This document shows, one piece after another, positions 1 through 7,651 of a stretch of 38,210 bases of DNA (within the stretch, counting starts at the first letter, position 1; each line of letters opens with the position of its first letter). A model generated the notes under the pieces. It made no database searches, had not been told where the DNA came from, and saw only the letters and a program-made list of their open reading frames with translations. Source of the DNA: Candidatus Wallbacteria bacterium (lineage in GTDB: Bacteria > Muiribacteriota > UBA6191 > JACPRK01); the NCBI GenBank assembly GCA_016190005.1, contig JACPRK010000190.1:1-38210 (forward strand), given 5' to 3'. The position numbers and the translations under genes are program-made.

Positions 1-3
1 GGA

Positions 4-91
4 CCGGGAACAGGCAATGGGAAATGACTTGACCAGGACAGGGTTTTTCCGTTCCCTGTTGCCTGTTTTCTGTTCCCTGTTCCCTGTTCGG
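4..91. repeat. Heptanucleotide repeat array with inverted arms
   Basis: Five tandem 7-mers lie at 52-86: TTCCCTG, TTGCCTG, TTTTCTG, TTCCCTG, TTCCCTG. Degenerate copies in the opposite orientation lie at 4-24. The arms can pair: AACAGGCAA (9-17) is the exact complement of TTGCCTGTT (59-67). The type resembles the short tandemly repeated sequences with 7-bp periods known from some bacteria. No gene is seen in it. Confidence 0.75.
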
Positions 92-323
92 TCTTCCTCC
101 AGTAATCGCCTCTGCTCGCATTTCTCCGACACGCTCCTAGCGACTCCGATGCCTGAAACGCTACCGCGTAGCGTATGCCTCATCGCCGAGTGATCTCGGT
201 GATCCCGTCGTAGAGTCCCCACCATTGCGGTGACCAGAGTCACCATGCAACACTGCAACGGGGAGTTCTCCGCCGATCGCCTACGCCGAACAACAGCATG
301 GCCAGACAGAACGGACGAATGAG
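92..323 (+). promoter_or_regulatory. Structured leader upstream of the first tip operon
   Basis: No gene of convincing length is present. Three small perfect hairpins follow one another: 158-174 (7-bp stem ACGCTAC/GTAGCGT, 3-nt loop), 186-199 (5-bp stem CCGAG/CTCGG) and 229-244 (6-bp stem GGTGAC/GTCACC). A nine-codon frame opens with ATG at 298, and its TGA (325-327) overlaps the TTG start of the next gene (324-326), so coupled translation is possible. No clear sigma-70 promoter was recognised. Confidence 0.35.
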
Positions 324-2717
324 TTGACTTTTCCCGGTTGCTCCAGTCGACGAGGCGTGATCACGGTTCTGGTGATGGTCGCCGTCCTGATCGCCTCCAT
401 GATGGTGTTCGGCCTAGGCAGCCAGCTCCAGCAGAGCATCCGGCAGGTGCGCTACATCCAGGATGACACGCAACACCTCTACTTCTCGGAGCAGGTGTTC
501 GCGATGCTGGTGAACCGGCTGAAGCAGTCGGGATGGAACCAGCGCTTCTACTACAAGGTCGAGCCGCCTCAGAGCTCCGAGGCTGGCTCGGGGAAACTTG
601 GCGGCCTGGGCTCAGTCGACGAGCCAACCTATGAGTGGTTCGTCCAGGACGTCATGGACCAGGTCGGCGGCATACGGAGGGACCTGACGGACGTGTTCGT
701 GAAGGTCACCTACCTGGGGGCCGTGCAGAGCTTCATGCAGCGGGTGCGCTTTCGGCAGCCCTCAAACGTGCGTCCGACCGCGGCGCTGGTGCAGCGGTTC
801 GCCCGTATCGGCCGGGAGCGGGAATTCCTCGACCCCTTGATCCGGGACGAGCTGGTCGCGGCGGCGGATCGGGACGAGAGGCTGCGCCTTGCGAATCGCG
901 CGACGCACCGCGTCATCGGCCGCGTCATGCGCGGCATGGCTCGCCGGGACATGCCCGTGGCTGCGGCGGTCGCCACGCTGCTCGGCGAGCGAATGGAACG
1001 GCCAGGTCCGGTTGCATCTGACGGGGGCGGATCCGTTCTCTCTTGGCTGCTCCGGTTGACGGCATCTCCCGTGCATGCCGGTGTCAGCGCCGACGAGAAG
1101 GCGCTTGGGGACAACCTTTCAGAGGCGCACGCGCGCGGGAGAAAGGTGCGCGGGGCTGCCGGCTCCGAACGGCTGCCGGTGGATGCGGTCGCTGAAGCGG
1201 GGAGCCCGTTGCAGGCCGAGATCGTGCGGGAGCGGAGTGTGCTGGACCTTTGGGCAGGAGGAGAGGCGGCGCTGGAGGCGGCTCCAAGGAACTTTGCCGT
1301 GGCCCGGGAGCGATTCGCCGCGGCGGTCAATGCAGCCGGAGCTCAGGGTCTGCCACATCGAAACGAAACGCTGCCTCGCTCCCTGTTCCTTCGTGCCAAG
1401 ACGCTGACGCTGCAGGCCGACGGGCTCGGCGACGGTCCCTGGGACCCGGCGGAACCGACCGCGGAGGGGATGCAAGCGTTGACGTGTGGGGATTCGAGCA
1501 GCGCGCCCGCAGGTGCCGATGCCCGGACGCGAGCGAGGCTGGCGCACCTGGCGGAAGCGGCGCTCGACTACAAGCGGATCACCGAGGAGTTCCCCGGCGG
1601 TCGCGACGCAGCGCACGCGTGGATCCCTTGGGGCTGGCTGGCGGTGAGGGCCGTGCTCGACCCCGGAATCGATCCCGAGGATCGCGAGGCGTCACAAACT
1701 GTCCGTGCCGGGGTCTGGAACCAGGCGCGCCATTGTGCCTACGAACGATTCGAGCAGCTCCGCGCCCAGGAGCCGTATCGCCAGTACCACCTCTGGGGCG
1801 AGGGCGCAATGACGACTCGCCTGCCGGTGAATCCGGACCCCGCTGCCCACGACCCGGGGCTCGACGAGCTCGTCTACTACGAGAGGGAGCTCGTCAAGCC
1901 ACGTCTTGCCGCGGTTCTCAAGTTGCCGGGGGGGACGTGGTCGCTCATCTTGTCCAATCCTGACGGAACCGAGAGCGTCCCGGTGTTCAGCGCGGCGGAC
2001 GTGAGCGACATGTTCAGGGACACGCCGACGCACTTGACCTGGTCGGCCGTGGGCGACGCCGTGCTGTTTCTGGGGTCGCCACTCGCCGGCTCTCGCGAGA
2101 TCTTCGAGTACGATTTGAATTCCAACCGGCTGCGACAGATTACGAACTCTTCCGAACTAGTGGAGCATTTCGAACCTGTGAAGCAAGGCGAGCACATTGT
2201 GGCTGCCTACGGGAGCGGCGAAAGACAGCGTCTCACGCTTCTGAATCGGACGGGCGAGCGATTGGAGCAGTTGGTTTCGGGCATCAGCGCCTACTACATC
2301 GAGAGGCATGGGGACATGCTCTGCTACAGGCGCCGAGTGGGCGAGGCCTGGGTCTGGTACCAGCGTGAGCTGCGCGACGCCAGCTCTGAGAGAGTGCTCC
2401 CTCTGAATGGCGAGGTGACCGTCATGGCGGTTTCGCCCGACAGGAGTCACATCGCGTGGGTTGACGTCAGATCTCCGATTAGCGTCGTGATCAGCAAGAC
2501 GCAGGGGGAGCGGAGGGGCCAGGAGCGGAAGTTCGAACTTGATCTAGTTGTTCCCCGGTTCTTGGAGTGGAGTGCCGACCAGACGAAGCTCCGCTGGTGG
2601 GGAATTATACCCAACAGATCCAAGAGTATGTGGGCCCTCGACCTCTTGACGGGTGAGATAGAGCAACCCTTTGGGGAGACTGTTTATCATTTTGCGAGCT
2701 CTCCGGCGCAGCAGTAA
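324..2717 (+). CDS. GspK/PilX-like large minor pilin with C-terminal TolB-type beta-propeller
   Basis: First gene of a tip operon. Residues about 10-32 form the prepilin-type start: a basic stretch ending in RRG, then a long hydrophobic helix that continues into an amphipathic stalk. It has no Glu at +5, as is usual for GspK/PilX. Residues about 330-490 are Ala-rich helices with a TPR/BamD-like look (ALDYKRITEEFPGG). From about 525 to 790 it is beta-rich, with repeated blades of the TolB/PD40 kind (FEYDLNSNRLRQIT; VMAVSPDRSHIAWVD; WALDLLTGEIEQPF). By family logic the helix anchors it in the inner membrane or caps the filament, and the propeller would be displayed at the tip. The start is uncertain: TTG at 324 gives a short leader, GTG at 357 is an alternative, and neither has a strong Shine-Dalgarno. 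The prepilin-like N-terminus is clear; the ligand of the propeller is unknown. Confidence 0.75.
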   Translation: MTFPGCSSRRGVITVLVMVAVLIASMMVFGLGSQLQQSIRQVRYIQDDTQHLYFSEQVFAMLVNRLKQSGWNQRFYYKVEPPQSSEAGSGKLGGLGSVDEPTYEWFVQDVMDQVGGIRRDLTDVFVKVTYLGAVQSFMQRVRFRQPSNVRPTAALVQRFARIGREREFLDPLIRDELVAAADRDERLRLANRATHRVIGRVMRGMARRDMPVAAAVATLLGERMERPGPVASDGGGSVLSWLLRLTASPVHAGVSADEKALGDNLSEAHARGRKVRGAAGSERLPVDAVAEAGSPLQAEIVRERSVLDLWAGGEAALEAAPRNFAVARERFAAAVNAAGAQGLPHRNETLPRSLFLRAKTLTLQADGLGDGPWDPAEPTAEGMQALTCGDSSSAPAGADARTRARLAHLAEAALDYKRITEEFPGGRDAAHAWIPWGWLAVRAVLDPGIDPEDREASQTVRAGVWNQARHCAYERFEQLRAQEPYRQYHLWGEGAMTTRLPVNPDPAAHDPGLDELVYYERELVKPRLAAVLKLPGGTWSLILSNPDGTESVPVFSAADVSDMFRDTPTHLTWSAVGDAVLFLGSPLAGSREIFEYDLNSNRLRQITNSSELVEHFEPVKQGEHIVAAYGSGERQRLTLLNRTGERLEQLVSGISAYYIERHGDMLCYRRRVGEAWVWYQRELRDASSERVLPLNGEVTVMAVSPDRSHIAWVDVRSPISVVISKTQGERRGQERKFELDLVVPRFLEWSADQTKLRWWGIIPNRSKSMWALDLLTGEIEQPFGETVYHFASSPAQQ

Positions 2718-2739
2718 CTGGCACGCGCGCTCCTCCACT

Positions 2740-3441
2740 ATGAAACCCAATCGCCCCCCATTGTCCTCCCGCTCGGGCCCCGTTGGCGCCCAGCCGCACG
2801 GCCGGCCGTTGCGGAGGTTGCTGCGTCGCGGCCTCACCTTCATCGAAATCCTGATCGCCTCGGCGATCCTGGCTGGGGCCCTCGCGCCGATCGTGCAAAG
2901 CTTCCACACGCTCATCGTCGGCTTCGGAAGGACCTCGGAGTCGACCCACGGAGCGTTCCTGGCGCAGGCTGTGATGGAGAACATCCGGTATCGGCTCTAC
3001 AACTTCGATGCCCGGTTCTATTGCGTCAATGACACGGAGGAAGCCCGCGCCGGGAAGGTCGAGAATCAAGCCTGGAAGCTGTTCTTTCAGGGCCTGGCCG
3101 AGTCCGAGGGCGCCCGGTGGGTCGTCGAGAAACCGGCGGGGATCAGCCGTTACTTTCTCGAGTTCGAGAACCTCCAGGGCTCGACCTTGCATCCCGTCAG
3201 CCAAGAGTCCAATCCGGCTCTCTGGCGCGCGCTTGCCGGTTACTCCTGCGAGGTTTTCGTCACCTTCGACGGTGCCGACGAGATCTTCGACCCCGACAAT
3301 AACGGCAAGCGGCAGGTCGACATGGCCCGCGTACGCGTCGTGATCCACTGGACCGACGGGAAGGACGTCCCCCAGCAAAGCTTCTTCGAGACCATCCTCT
3401 CCCGGTTGGAGTATGAGCCGCATGAGCAGCCGACGAGTTGA
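2740..3441 (+). CDS. Prepilin-type minor pilin, GspI/PilV-like
   Basis: The methylation motif is G31|LTFIEILIASAILAGA: cleavage after Gly, Leu instead of Phe at +1 and the required Glu at +5, followed by a hydrophobic helix. The phrase AQAVMENIRYRL just after it matches the GspI/PilV pattern. The rest (about 200 residues) is a beta-rich head containing an acidic DPDNNGK stretch. ATG at 2740 is 22 nt after the preceding stop and gives a long 31-residue basic leader; an in-frame TTG at 2809 would give a shorter one. Position two in a K-I-J order supports a tip-complex role in the inner membrane and pseudopilus. The prepilin call is firm; the exact subunit type is inferred. Confidence 0.85.
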   Translation: MKPNRPPLSSRSGPVGAQPHGRPLRRLLRRGLTFIEILIASAILAGALAPIVQSFHTLIVGFGRTSESTHGAFLAQAVMENIRYRLYNFDARFYCVNDTEEARAGKVENQAWKLFFQGLAESEGARWVVEKPAGISRYFLEFENLQGSTLHPVSQESNPALWRALAGYSCEVFVTFDGADEIFDPDNNGKRQVDMARVRVVIHWTDGKDVPQQSFFETILSRLEYEPHEQPTS

Positions 3442-3985
3442 TCGAGGGGCCTTCACTCTGCTGGAGTCGATGCTCGTCGCCGGGCTCATGGCCCTGATTT
3501 CGGGCGGCATTTACCAGCTCTGGAGCCACAGCGCCCTCGTGACTTCACGACTCTCGTCCGGCGGCATCCAGATGCAGGAGATCCGCCTGGGCGTCAAGAA
3601 GATGCTGAACGAGCTCCAGGAAGGGCTCGCACTCTTCTACCCACACCCGGGCGCCAAGACGCAGGCGGGTGTCGGGTTTCTGAATGCCCGCGGTGAGGTC
3701 GTCGTTTACTATGAGAACGCCTCGTCGGATCAGTCGGGCAAGTCGATCTGGAGAGCCAACCTCAACTCCGTCTCGAACTCCAACATCACCTCTCAGGAAG
3801 AGGTGATACGAGACGTGTCGTGGTTCCGCGCCACCGTGCTCCCGGCAGCGCGCGGTAAAGAGCCGAGCTGCGTCAATCTCGATGTCTGCCTCTTCGGCGA
3901 GAGTGCCGGCGACGCCACGACGGGCACCTACAACGTGGTCACCAGCGTCTTCCTGCGCGGCCTGCAACGCGACATCCCGGAATGA
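3413..3985 (+). CDS. Prepilin-type minor pilin, GspJ/PilW-like
   Basis: The short leader ends in RGA followed by FTLLESMLVAGLMAL, a class III signal. To place Glu at +5, cleavage must occur after Ala13; cleavage after Gly12 puts Glu at +6, so the -1 residue is unusual. The helix continues into IYQLWSHS, and a 150-residue head follows with three cysteines (SCVNLDVC near 160, plus one downstream), which could form a disulfide. The gene overlaps the preceding one by 29 nt (ATG 3413) or 20 nt (ATG 3422), so translation is coupled. Length (190 aa) and order fit GspJ/PilW. It would cap the filament together with the two preceding products. Confidence 0.82.
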   Translation: MSRMSSRRVDRGAFTLLESMLVAGLMALISGGIYQLWSHSALVTSRLSSGGIQMQEIRLGVKKMLNELQEGLALFYPHPGAKTQAGVGFLNARGEVVVYYENASSDQSGKSIWRANLNSVSNSNITSQEEVIRDVSWFRATVLPAARGKEPSCVNLDVCLFGESAGDATTGTYNVVTSVFLRGLQRDIPE

Positions 3986-4713
3986 TCAGAATGACTGACC
4001 ATCGCCACGGCGCGCCGTTTTCCTTTCGCACAGGGATGGTCGCGCTGGTGGTGGCGGCATCGTCCTTGGCGTCCATTTCTTGCGGCGGCTCGAGCCCAGG
4101 ACCGGCCCCCGCGCTCGACTCCTTCGCTGTGGCCGTCGCTGACGTTTCGGGAGAGTCAACGGTGCGGCAGGCGGAGTCTACGCCCTGGAAGGCCGCGGCC
4201 ACAGGCGAGATCCTCGGTGTCGCGGGCGCCGTGAAAACGGGCGCAGATGGAGCTGTCGGGCTGGATCTGCCGGGCGGAGGCCTCTCTCGCATCCTCGCCT
4301 CCTCGGAGGTCGCCGTGCTGGAGATTGCTCGGGCCGCTGCCGAGTCCCCTTCGTCGCTGGGGCTCGAGGTCCTGCGCGGAGCAGGTCTGTTTCGCTGGGA
4401 GCCCGGTTCGGGAGAGCTCACCGTGCGGACGCCGCACGTGAACGCCGCAGTCCTCGGAACCGAGTTCGCGCTGCAGGTCTCCGGCGCGGGAACGCGATTG
4501 ATAGTCGCCACGGGAGTTGTGCGTGTCGAACGTGGAGGGCGCGAGCAAACGGTCCGCGGTGGCTACGAGTGCGTCACCCCACCGCAGGGTCCGCCGGCGT
4601 TGCCGACCGGGGTGCGCCTGATCGGCGGCGCGGAGGGTCTTGCTGGAGAGCTGGAGCGGTTCGTCGACGCAGCCGGAAAGTCCCGCCAGAGACGCAGCAT
4701 CGAGCGAGAGTAA
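3982..4713 (+). CDS. FecR-domain protein, probable lipoprotein or exported protein
   Basis: Begins in a 4-nt ATGA overlap with the preceding prepilin gene. A signal sequence (residues about 18-34) ends in LASISC; Cys34 could be lipidated, although Ser at -3 makes a weak lipobox. Residues about 50-200 show the FecR pattern: VADVSGESTVRQ, a threshold-like segment WKAAATGEILGVAGAVKTGADGAVGLDL split by short loops, a glycine-rich strand and TPHVNAAVLGTEFAL, the most conserved FecR phrase. There is no FecR-type regulatory N-terminus and no sigma factor nearby, so this is the periplasmic FecR fold used outside iron signalling. FecR-like proteins often sit beside CHASE2 cyclases, and one follows 4 nt downstream. 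Likely role: periplasmic partner of that sensor. Confidence 0.8.
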   Translation: MIRMTDHRHGAPFSFRTGMVALVVAASSLASISCGGSSPGPAPALDSFAVAVADVSGESTVRQAESTPWKAAATGEILGVAGAVKTGADGAVGLDLPGGGLSRILASSEVAVLEIARAAAESPSSLGLEVLRGAGLFRWEPGSGELTVRTPHVNAAVLGTEFALQVSGAGTRLIVATGVVRVERGGREQTVRGGYECVTPPQGPPALPTGVRLIGGAEGLAGELERFVDAAGKSRQRRSIERE

Positions 4714-4717
4714 CGCC

Positions 4718-6928
4718 GTGCAGCGCAGCCTCTCGTCGTTCGACGCCAAGTTCTACCGGATCGGCGCGGTCCTGGCCCTGACGGCCATGCTGGGCCTTCC
4801 CCTGGAGAGCTGGTGGGGTGTTCGACTCCTCGATCTGGGGCGCTTCGACTTCTGGCTTCGCGACGTTGTGGCGGCCGTCACGCCCCCGCCGCCGGGGCCG
4901 CCGCCAGCCGTATCAATCGCTGCGATCGACGAGAGCTCGCTCCGAAGGCTAGGCCGTTGGCCGTGGCCCTGGGACACGCACGCCCGGATTGTCGACCAGC
5001 TCACGCGCCTTGGCGCGCGATGCATTGTCTTCGACGTGGTACTGTTCTCGCCCCCGGGAGCGGCGCCTCCGTCGGGCGCCTCCGACCTGGTGGGTGCCCT
5101 GCGACGATCCGGCCGGGTTCTGCTCGGTGCGGGGGTGGAGACCGGCCGCGGCCTGGAACCCGACCGGCCGATCTTGCCGGCCGCGATCCTGGGGGACGCC
5201 GCGCGGGCCGTCGGGCTGGTTGTCTTTCCTCGCGACGCGGACGGCACGGTGCGGCGGTTTTTCCCCTTTGGACCGGTGCCGGTCGCCGGGGTAGGCCGCG
5301 AGCCGGGCGCTATCTCGGCCCACTCGGCGCCGAGCCTCGAATCGGCGACGCTGCCGGCGATGCTGGACACGCTCGCGGCGGCGCTTCACCTGGGCGCCCC
5401 GCTGCCTGCCCGGCCCGCGTTCGATGGCTCGCCAATCCAGGAGGGCGAGAGCTTGGAGCCAGGGCCATCGGGCTCTGGGCCCGCACGCCTTTCGGGCTCA
5501 ATCCGGCTCCAGGGGCGGCTAGGCCCCAGCAGCGTGCCGCTCCTCGACGACGGTCATACGGCCCTGATCCGCTTCCGAACCGATCCGAACGCCGTGACCG
5601 TTTTCTCGTGCTCCGACCTGCTATCGGGCGGCGTGGCCGAGGCCAAGGTGAGAAGCCGAACGGTCTACATCGGCTACACGGCCGAGCTGATGCAAGACAG
5701 CTTCCCGGTCCCAGGCACCGCGATCACCGGACAGCGGATGCCGGGCGTGGAGATCCATGCCCATGCGGCCGGCACTCTCATCTCGGGCCAGGCGCTAGCA
5801 TTGGCGAAGGCCAGCACGAGCTTTACCTTTCGGTACGGAGCGGCGCTGACGGTGGGACTGGCGGTAGCGCTCGCCGGTCCCCTGCCTGGCCTGCTTCTGC
5901 TCGTGTCGTTGCAGGCCGGTCTGCTGTTCAACGCCTGCCGCCTCTTCCAGGCCGGGACCGTGATGGAGCTGGGGCGGCCGATCGCCCTGCCCGCGGCGGT
6001 CTACGTCGTCTGCCTGATCTCCGAGTACACTCGCCAGTCGCGGCGCGCCGCCGAGATCCGCAAGATGTTCTCGCACTACCTGAATCCCTCTGTCGTGCAG
6101 TGGCTCGTCTCGCATCCCGGCGCGCTTCGTCTCGGCGGCGAGAGTCGTGAGCTCACGGTGCTCTTCAGCGACATTCGCGGTTTCACCAGTCTTTCCGAGA
6201 AGCTCGGACCCGAACGGTTAGTGGCGCTCTTGAACGATTACCTCAGCCGAATGACGGAAATCGTCTTTCGACACGAAGGGACGCTCGATAAGTACATCGG
6301 CGATGCGCTCATGGCCTTCTTCGGCGCTCCCGTCGAGCAACCCGATCACGCTGAGCGCTGCTGCCGCGCGGCACTCCAGATGCTGGTGGCGTTGGAGAGC
6401 TTCAATCGAACGCAGCGTGACGCCGGCGGCGCCGAGCTAGCCATCGGGATCGGCATCAATACGGGGGAGATGATCGTAGGGAACATGGGCTCCATCATGC
6501 GCTTCGACTACACGGTCATGGGCGATGCCGTGAACCTCGCATCCAGGCTCGAGGGGCAGACGAAGCCCTATGGAGTGCAGCTCATTGTCGGGGAAAGGAC
6601 CCGAACTCGACTGGGCCGGCGGTTTCTCGTGCGCGAGCTCGATTCCATCCGGGTAAAGGGCAAGCTCGAACCGGCTCGCATTTTCGAGCTGCTCGGCACC
6701 GATGATGAAGTCCCCGAGGCGCGGCTCCGCGCGGCACGCGAGTTCGAGGCTGGACTGGCGTGCTATCGCCAGCAGCGATGGGAGGTTGCAAGCGAGCGGT
6801 TCGAGGCCGCGCTGCGTGACTGGCCGAAGGATGGTCCCAGCCTCCTGTTCGCGCAGCGTTGCCGGGCGTTCGCCGCGGCGCCGCCTGCGAACGACTGGGA
6901 CGGCGTCTACGTGGCGACGACCAAGTGA
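4718..6928 (+). CDS. CHASE2-domain class III adenylate cyclase
   Basis: An inner-membrane sensor making cyclic AMP from ATP. Numbered from an upstream ATG at 4640: TM near 45-60, an extracytoplasmic CHASE2 domain about 65-390 (AIDESSLRRLGRWPWPW; CIVFDVVLF), two or three TMs about 390-465, then a class III cyclase domain about 500-680. Metal-binding aspartates are D511 (FSDIRGF) and D555 (GDALMAFF); Lys551 (LDKYIGD) and Thr625 (DYTVMGD) are the adenine-selecting pair typical of class IIIb, so the enzyme should be active on ATP. The last 60 residues are a TPR-like tail. GTG at 4718 is preferred: GAGAG lies 7 nt upstream and it follows the FecR stop by 4 nt. ATG at 4640 would overlap that gene by 74 nt. 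The context suggests cAMP signalling tied to the pilus tip operon. Confidence 0.93.
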   Translation: MQRSLSSFDAKFYRIGAVLALTAMLGLPLESWWGVRLLDLGRFDFWLRDVVAAVTPPPPGPPPAVSIAAIDESSLRRLGRWPWPWDTHARIVDQLTRLGARCIVFDVVLFSPPGAAPPSGASDLVGALRRSGRVLLGAGVETGRGLEPDRPILPAAILGDAARAVGLVVFPRDADGTVRRFFPFGPVPVAGVGREPGAISAHSAPSLESATLPAMLDTLAAALHLGAPLPARPAFDGSPIQEGESLEPGPSGSGPARLSGSIRLQGRLGPSSVPLLDDGHTALIRFRTDPNAVTVFSCSDLLSGGVAEAKVRSRTVYIGYTAELMQDSFPVPGTAITGQRMPGVEIHAHAAGTLISGQALALAKASTSFTFRYGAALTVGLAVALAGPLPGLLLLVSLQAGLLFNACRLFQAGTVMELGRPIALPAAVYVVCLISEYTRQSRRAAEIRKMFSHYLNPSVVQWLVSHPGALRLGGESRELTVLFSDIRGFTSLSEKLGPERLVALLNDYLSRMTEIVFRHEGTLDKYIGDALMAFFGAPVEQPDHAERCCRAALQMLVALESFNRTQRDAGGAELAIGIGINTGEMIVGNMGSIMRFDYTVMGDAVNLASRLEGQTKPYGVQLIVGERTRTRLGRRFLVRELDSIRVKGKLEPARIFELLGTDDEVPEARLRAAREFEAGLACYRQQRWEVASERFEAALRDWPKDGPSLLFAQRCRAFAAAPPANDWDGVYVATTK

Positions 6929-6941
6929 GGGTGCGACTCAC

Positions 6942-6994
6942 TCCGAGACCGGTAAGCGGAGTCCCGGGTACCGAGGGACCTCTCGAGTCTCGGA
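6942..6994. terminator. Inverted repeat after the cyclase gene, possible terminator
   Basis: TCCGAGAC (6942-6949) and GTCTCGGA (6987-6994) are exact complements. A smaller hairpin GTCCC/GGGAC (6961-6965, 6975-6979) lies inside. It starts 13 nt after the cyclase stop, between convergent genes. There is no U-tract, so rho-independent termination is uncertain. Confidence 0.4.
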
Positions 6995-6998
6995 CCGC

Positions 6999-7032
6999 GA
7001 AAACCCGGTGCAGGTAGACGCCACGGGATTTC
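6999..7032. repeat. Dispersed palindrome, copy 1
   Basis: Arms GAAAACCCG (6999-7007) and CGGGATTTC (7024-7032), one mismatch, enclose a 16-nt asymmetric loop GTGCAGGTAGACGCCA. The same loop with one substitution, inside the same kind of arms, occurs on the opposite strand at 28849-28880. Both copies lie between the 3' ends of convergent genes. Confidence 0.85.
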
Positions 7033-7062
7033 GGGCGCTATGCGGCGGGCGAGCAGCGAGGC

Positions 7063-7440
7063 TTAGAATCGCACGAGTTCGCCGGCGAGCCAGGCGATGG
7101 CGGAGAGGGCAGCGCAGATCGCCATCTTGGTGCGCTTGAAGTCCTCCCTGAATGACTCTCCGCGGGACCTGGGCCACGGGGTCTCGCGACGCACGCGCTG
7201 CCAGCCTTGGAGTGTGATGAGGATCAAGGCGGCCAGGGCGACCCACGGCTTCCAGCGGGCCAGCTGGGCGCTGTCGGCGGTCACGAGATTGGCGAGCGCC
7301 GAGCCGAGCCCTACGGCAAATGCCCAGCCGAAATGGAGCCAGACCATGTCGAAGTCGCCCGCCTCGGGCTCTGCGAACCTGGGCCGGGCGGGCTCAGCGG
7401 CAGGGCTTGGCTGGGGTGTCTCCCTGGGACTGGTTTCCAT
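7063..7440 (-). CDS. Hypothetical membrane protein
   Basis: 125 residues and not recognised. The first 28 are Pro/Glu-rich and cytoplasmic in look. Three hydrophobic segments follow (about 33-50, 66-83 and 107-122), with the basic stretch RVRRETPWPRSRGE between the second and third. The composition (positively charged loop, aromatic residues at helix ends) argues for a real inner-membrane protein, and no competing frame on the other strand looks coding. Its ATG overlaps the last 47 nt of the small upstream frame at 7394-7651 in another phase, so the two probably form one unit. It converges on the cyclase gene. No function is proposed. Confidence 0.6.
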   Translation of the reverse strand: METSPRETPQPSPAAEPARPRFAEPEAGDFDMVWLHFGWAFAVGLGSALANLVTADSAQLARWKPWVALAALILITLQGWQRVRRETPWPRSRGESFREDFKRTKMAICAALSAIAWLAGELVRF

Positions 7441-7651
7441 AGGCGAGGAGAGCGCCCAATCCGCGCACGAACAACCACGGGACGTTCAGGCCTCGATCGT
7501 AACCGATCGAGCCGGCGATCTGCTCCTCGGTGGCCATCGAGGGCCTGTCGAGGATCTTCGTTCCGAAGCGGGTCGTGAAGCCGCTGATGCCAATCTTCGT
7601 GTGATGCGGGCCGCCGAACCACTTCCAGAAATCTCCGATGCCGATCTTGGC
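7394..7651 (-). pseudogene. Small coding-like frame without a usable start codon
   Basis: An 85-codon open frame with 80-85% G or C at third positions, which suggests that it is or was translated. It reads AKIGIGDFWKWFGGPHHTK, continues with FTTRFGTKILDRPS and ends in a hydrophobic LFVRGLGALLAYG segment. There is no ATG, GTG or TTG before Met39 (7537); the first codon follows directly on an in-frame TAG. The upstream bases read ATAGGCC, and removing one A would give ATG GCC, a natural start, with GGGGAGAGG further upstream. It may be a gene broken by a one-base insertion, one using a rare start such as ATA, or a 47-residue protein starting at Met39. Not recognised as a family. Confidence 0.45.

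Noticed and set aside
7311-7622. 103-codon minus-strand frame overlapping both small genes
   Set aside because: Arg/Pro-rich shadow; the two neighbouring phases have membrane-like or GC3-biased coding content.
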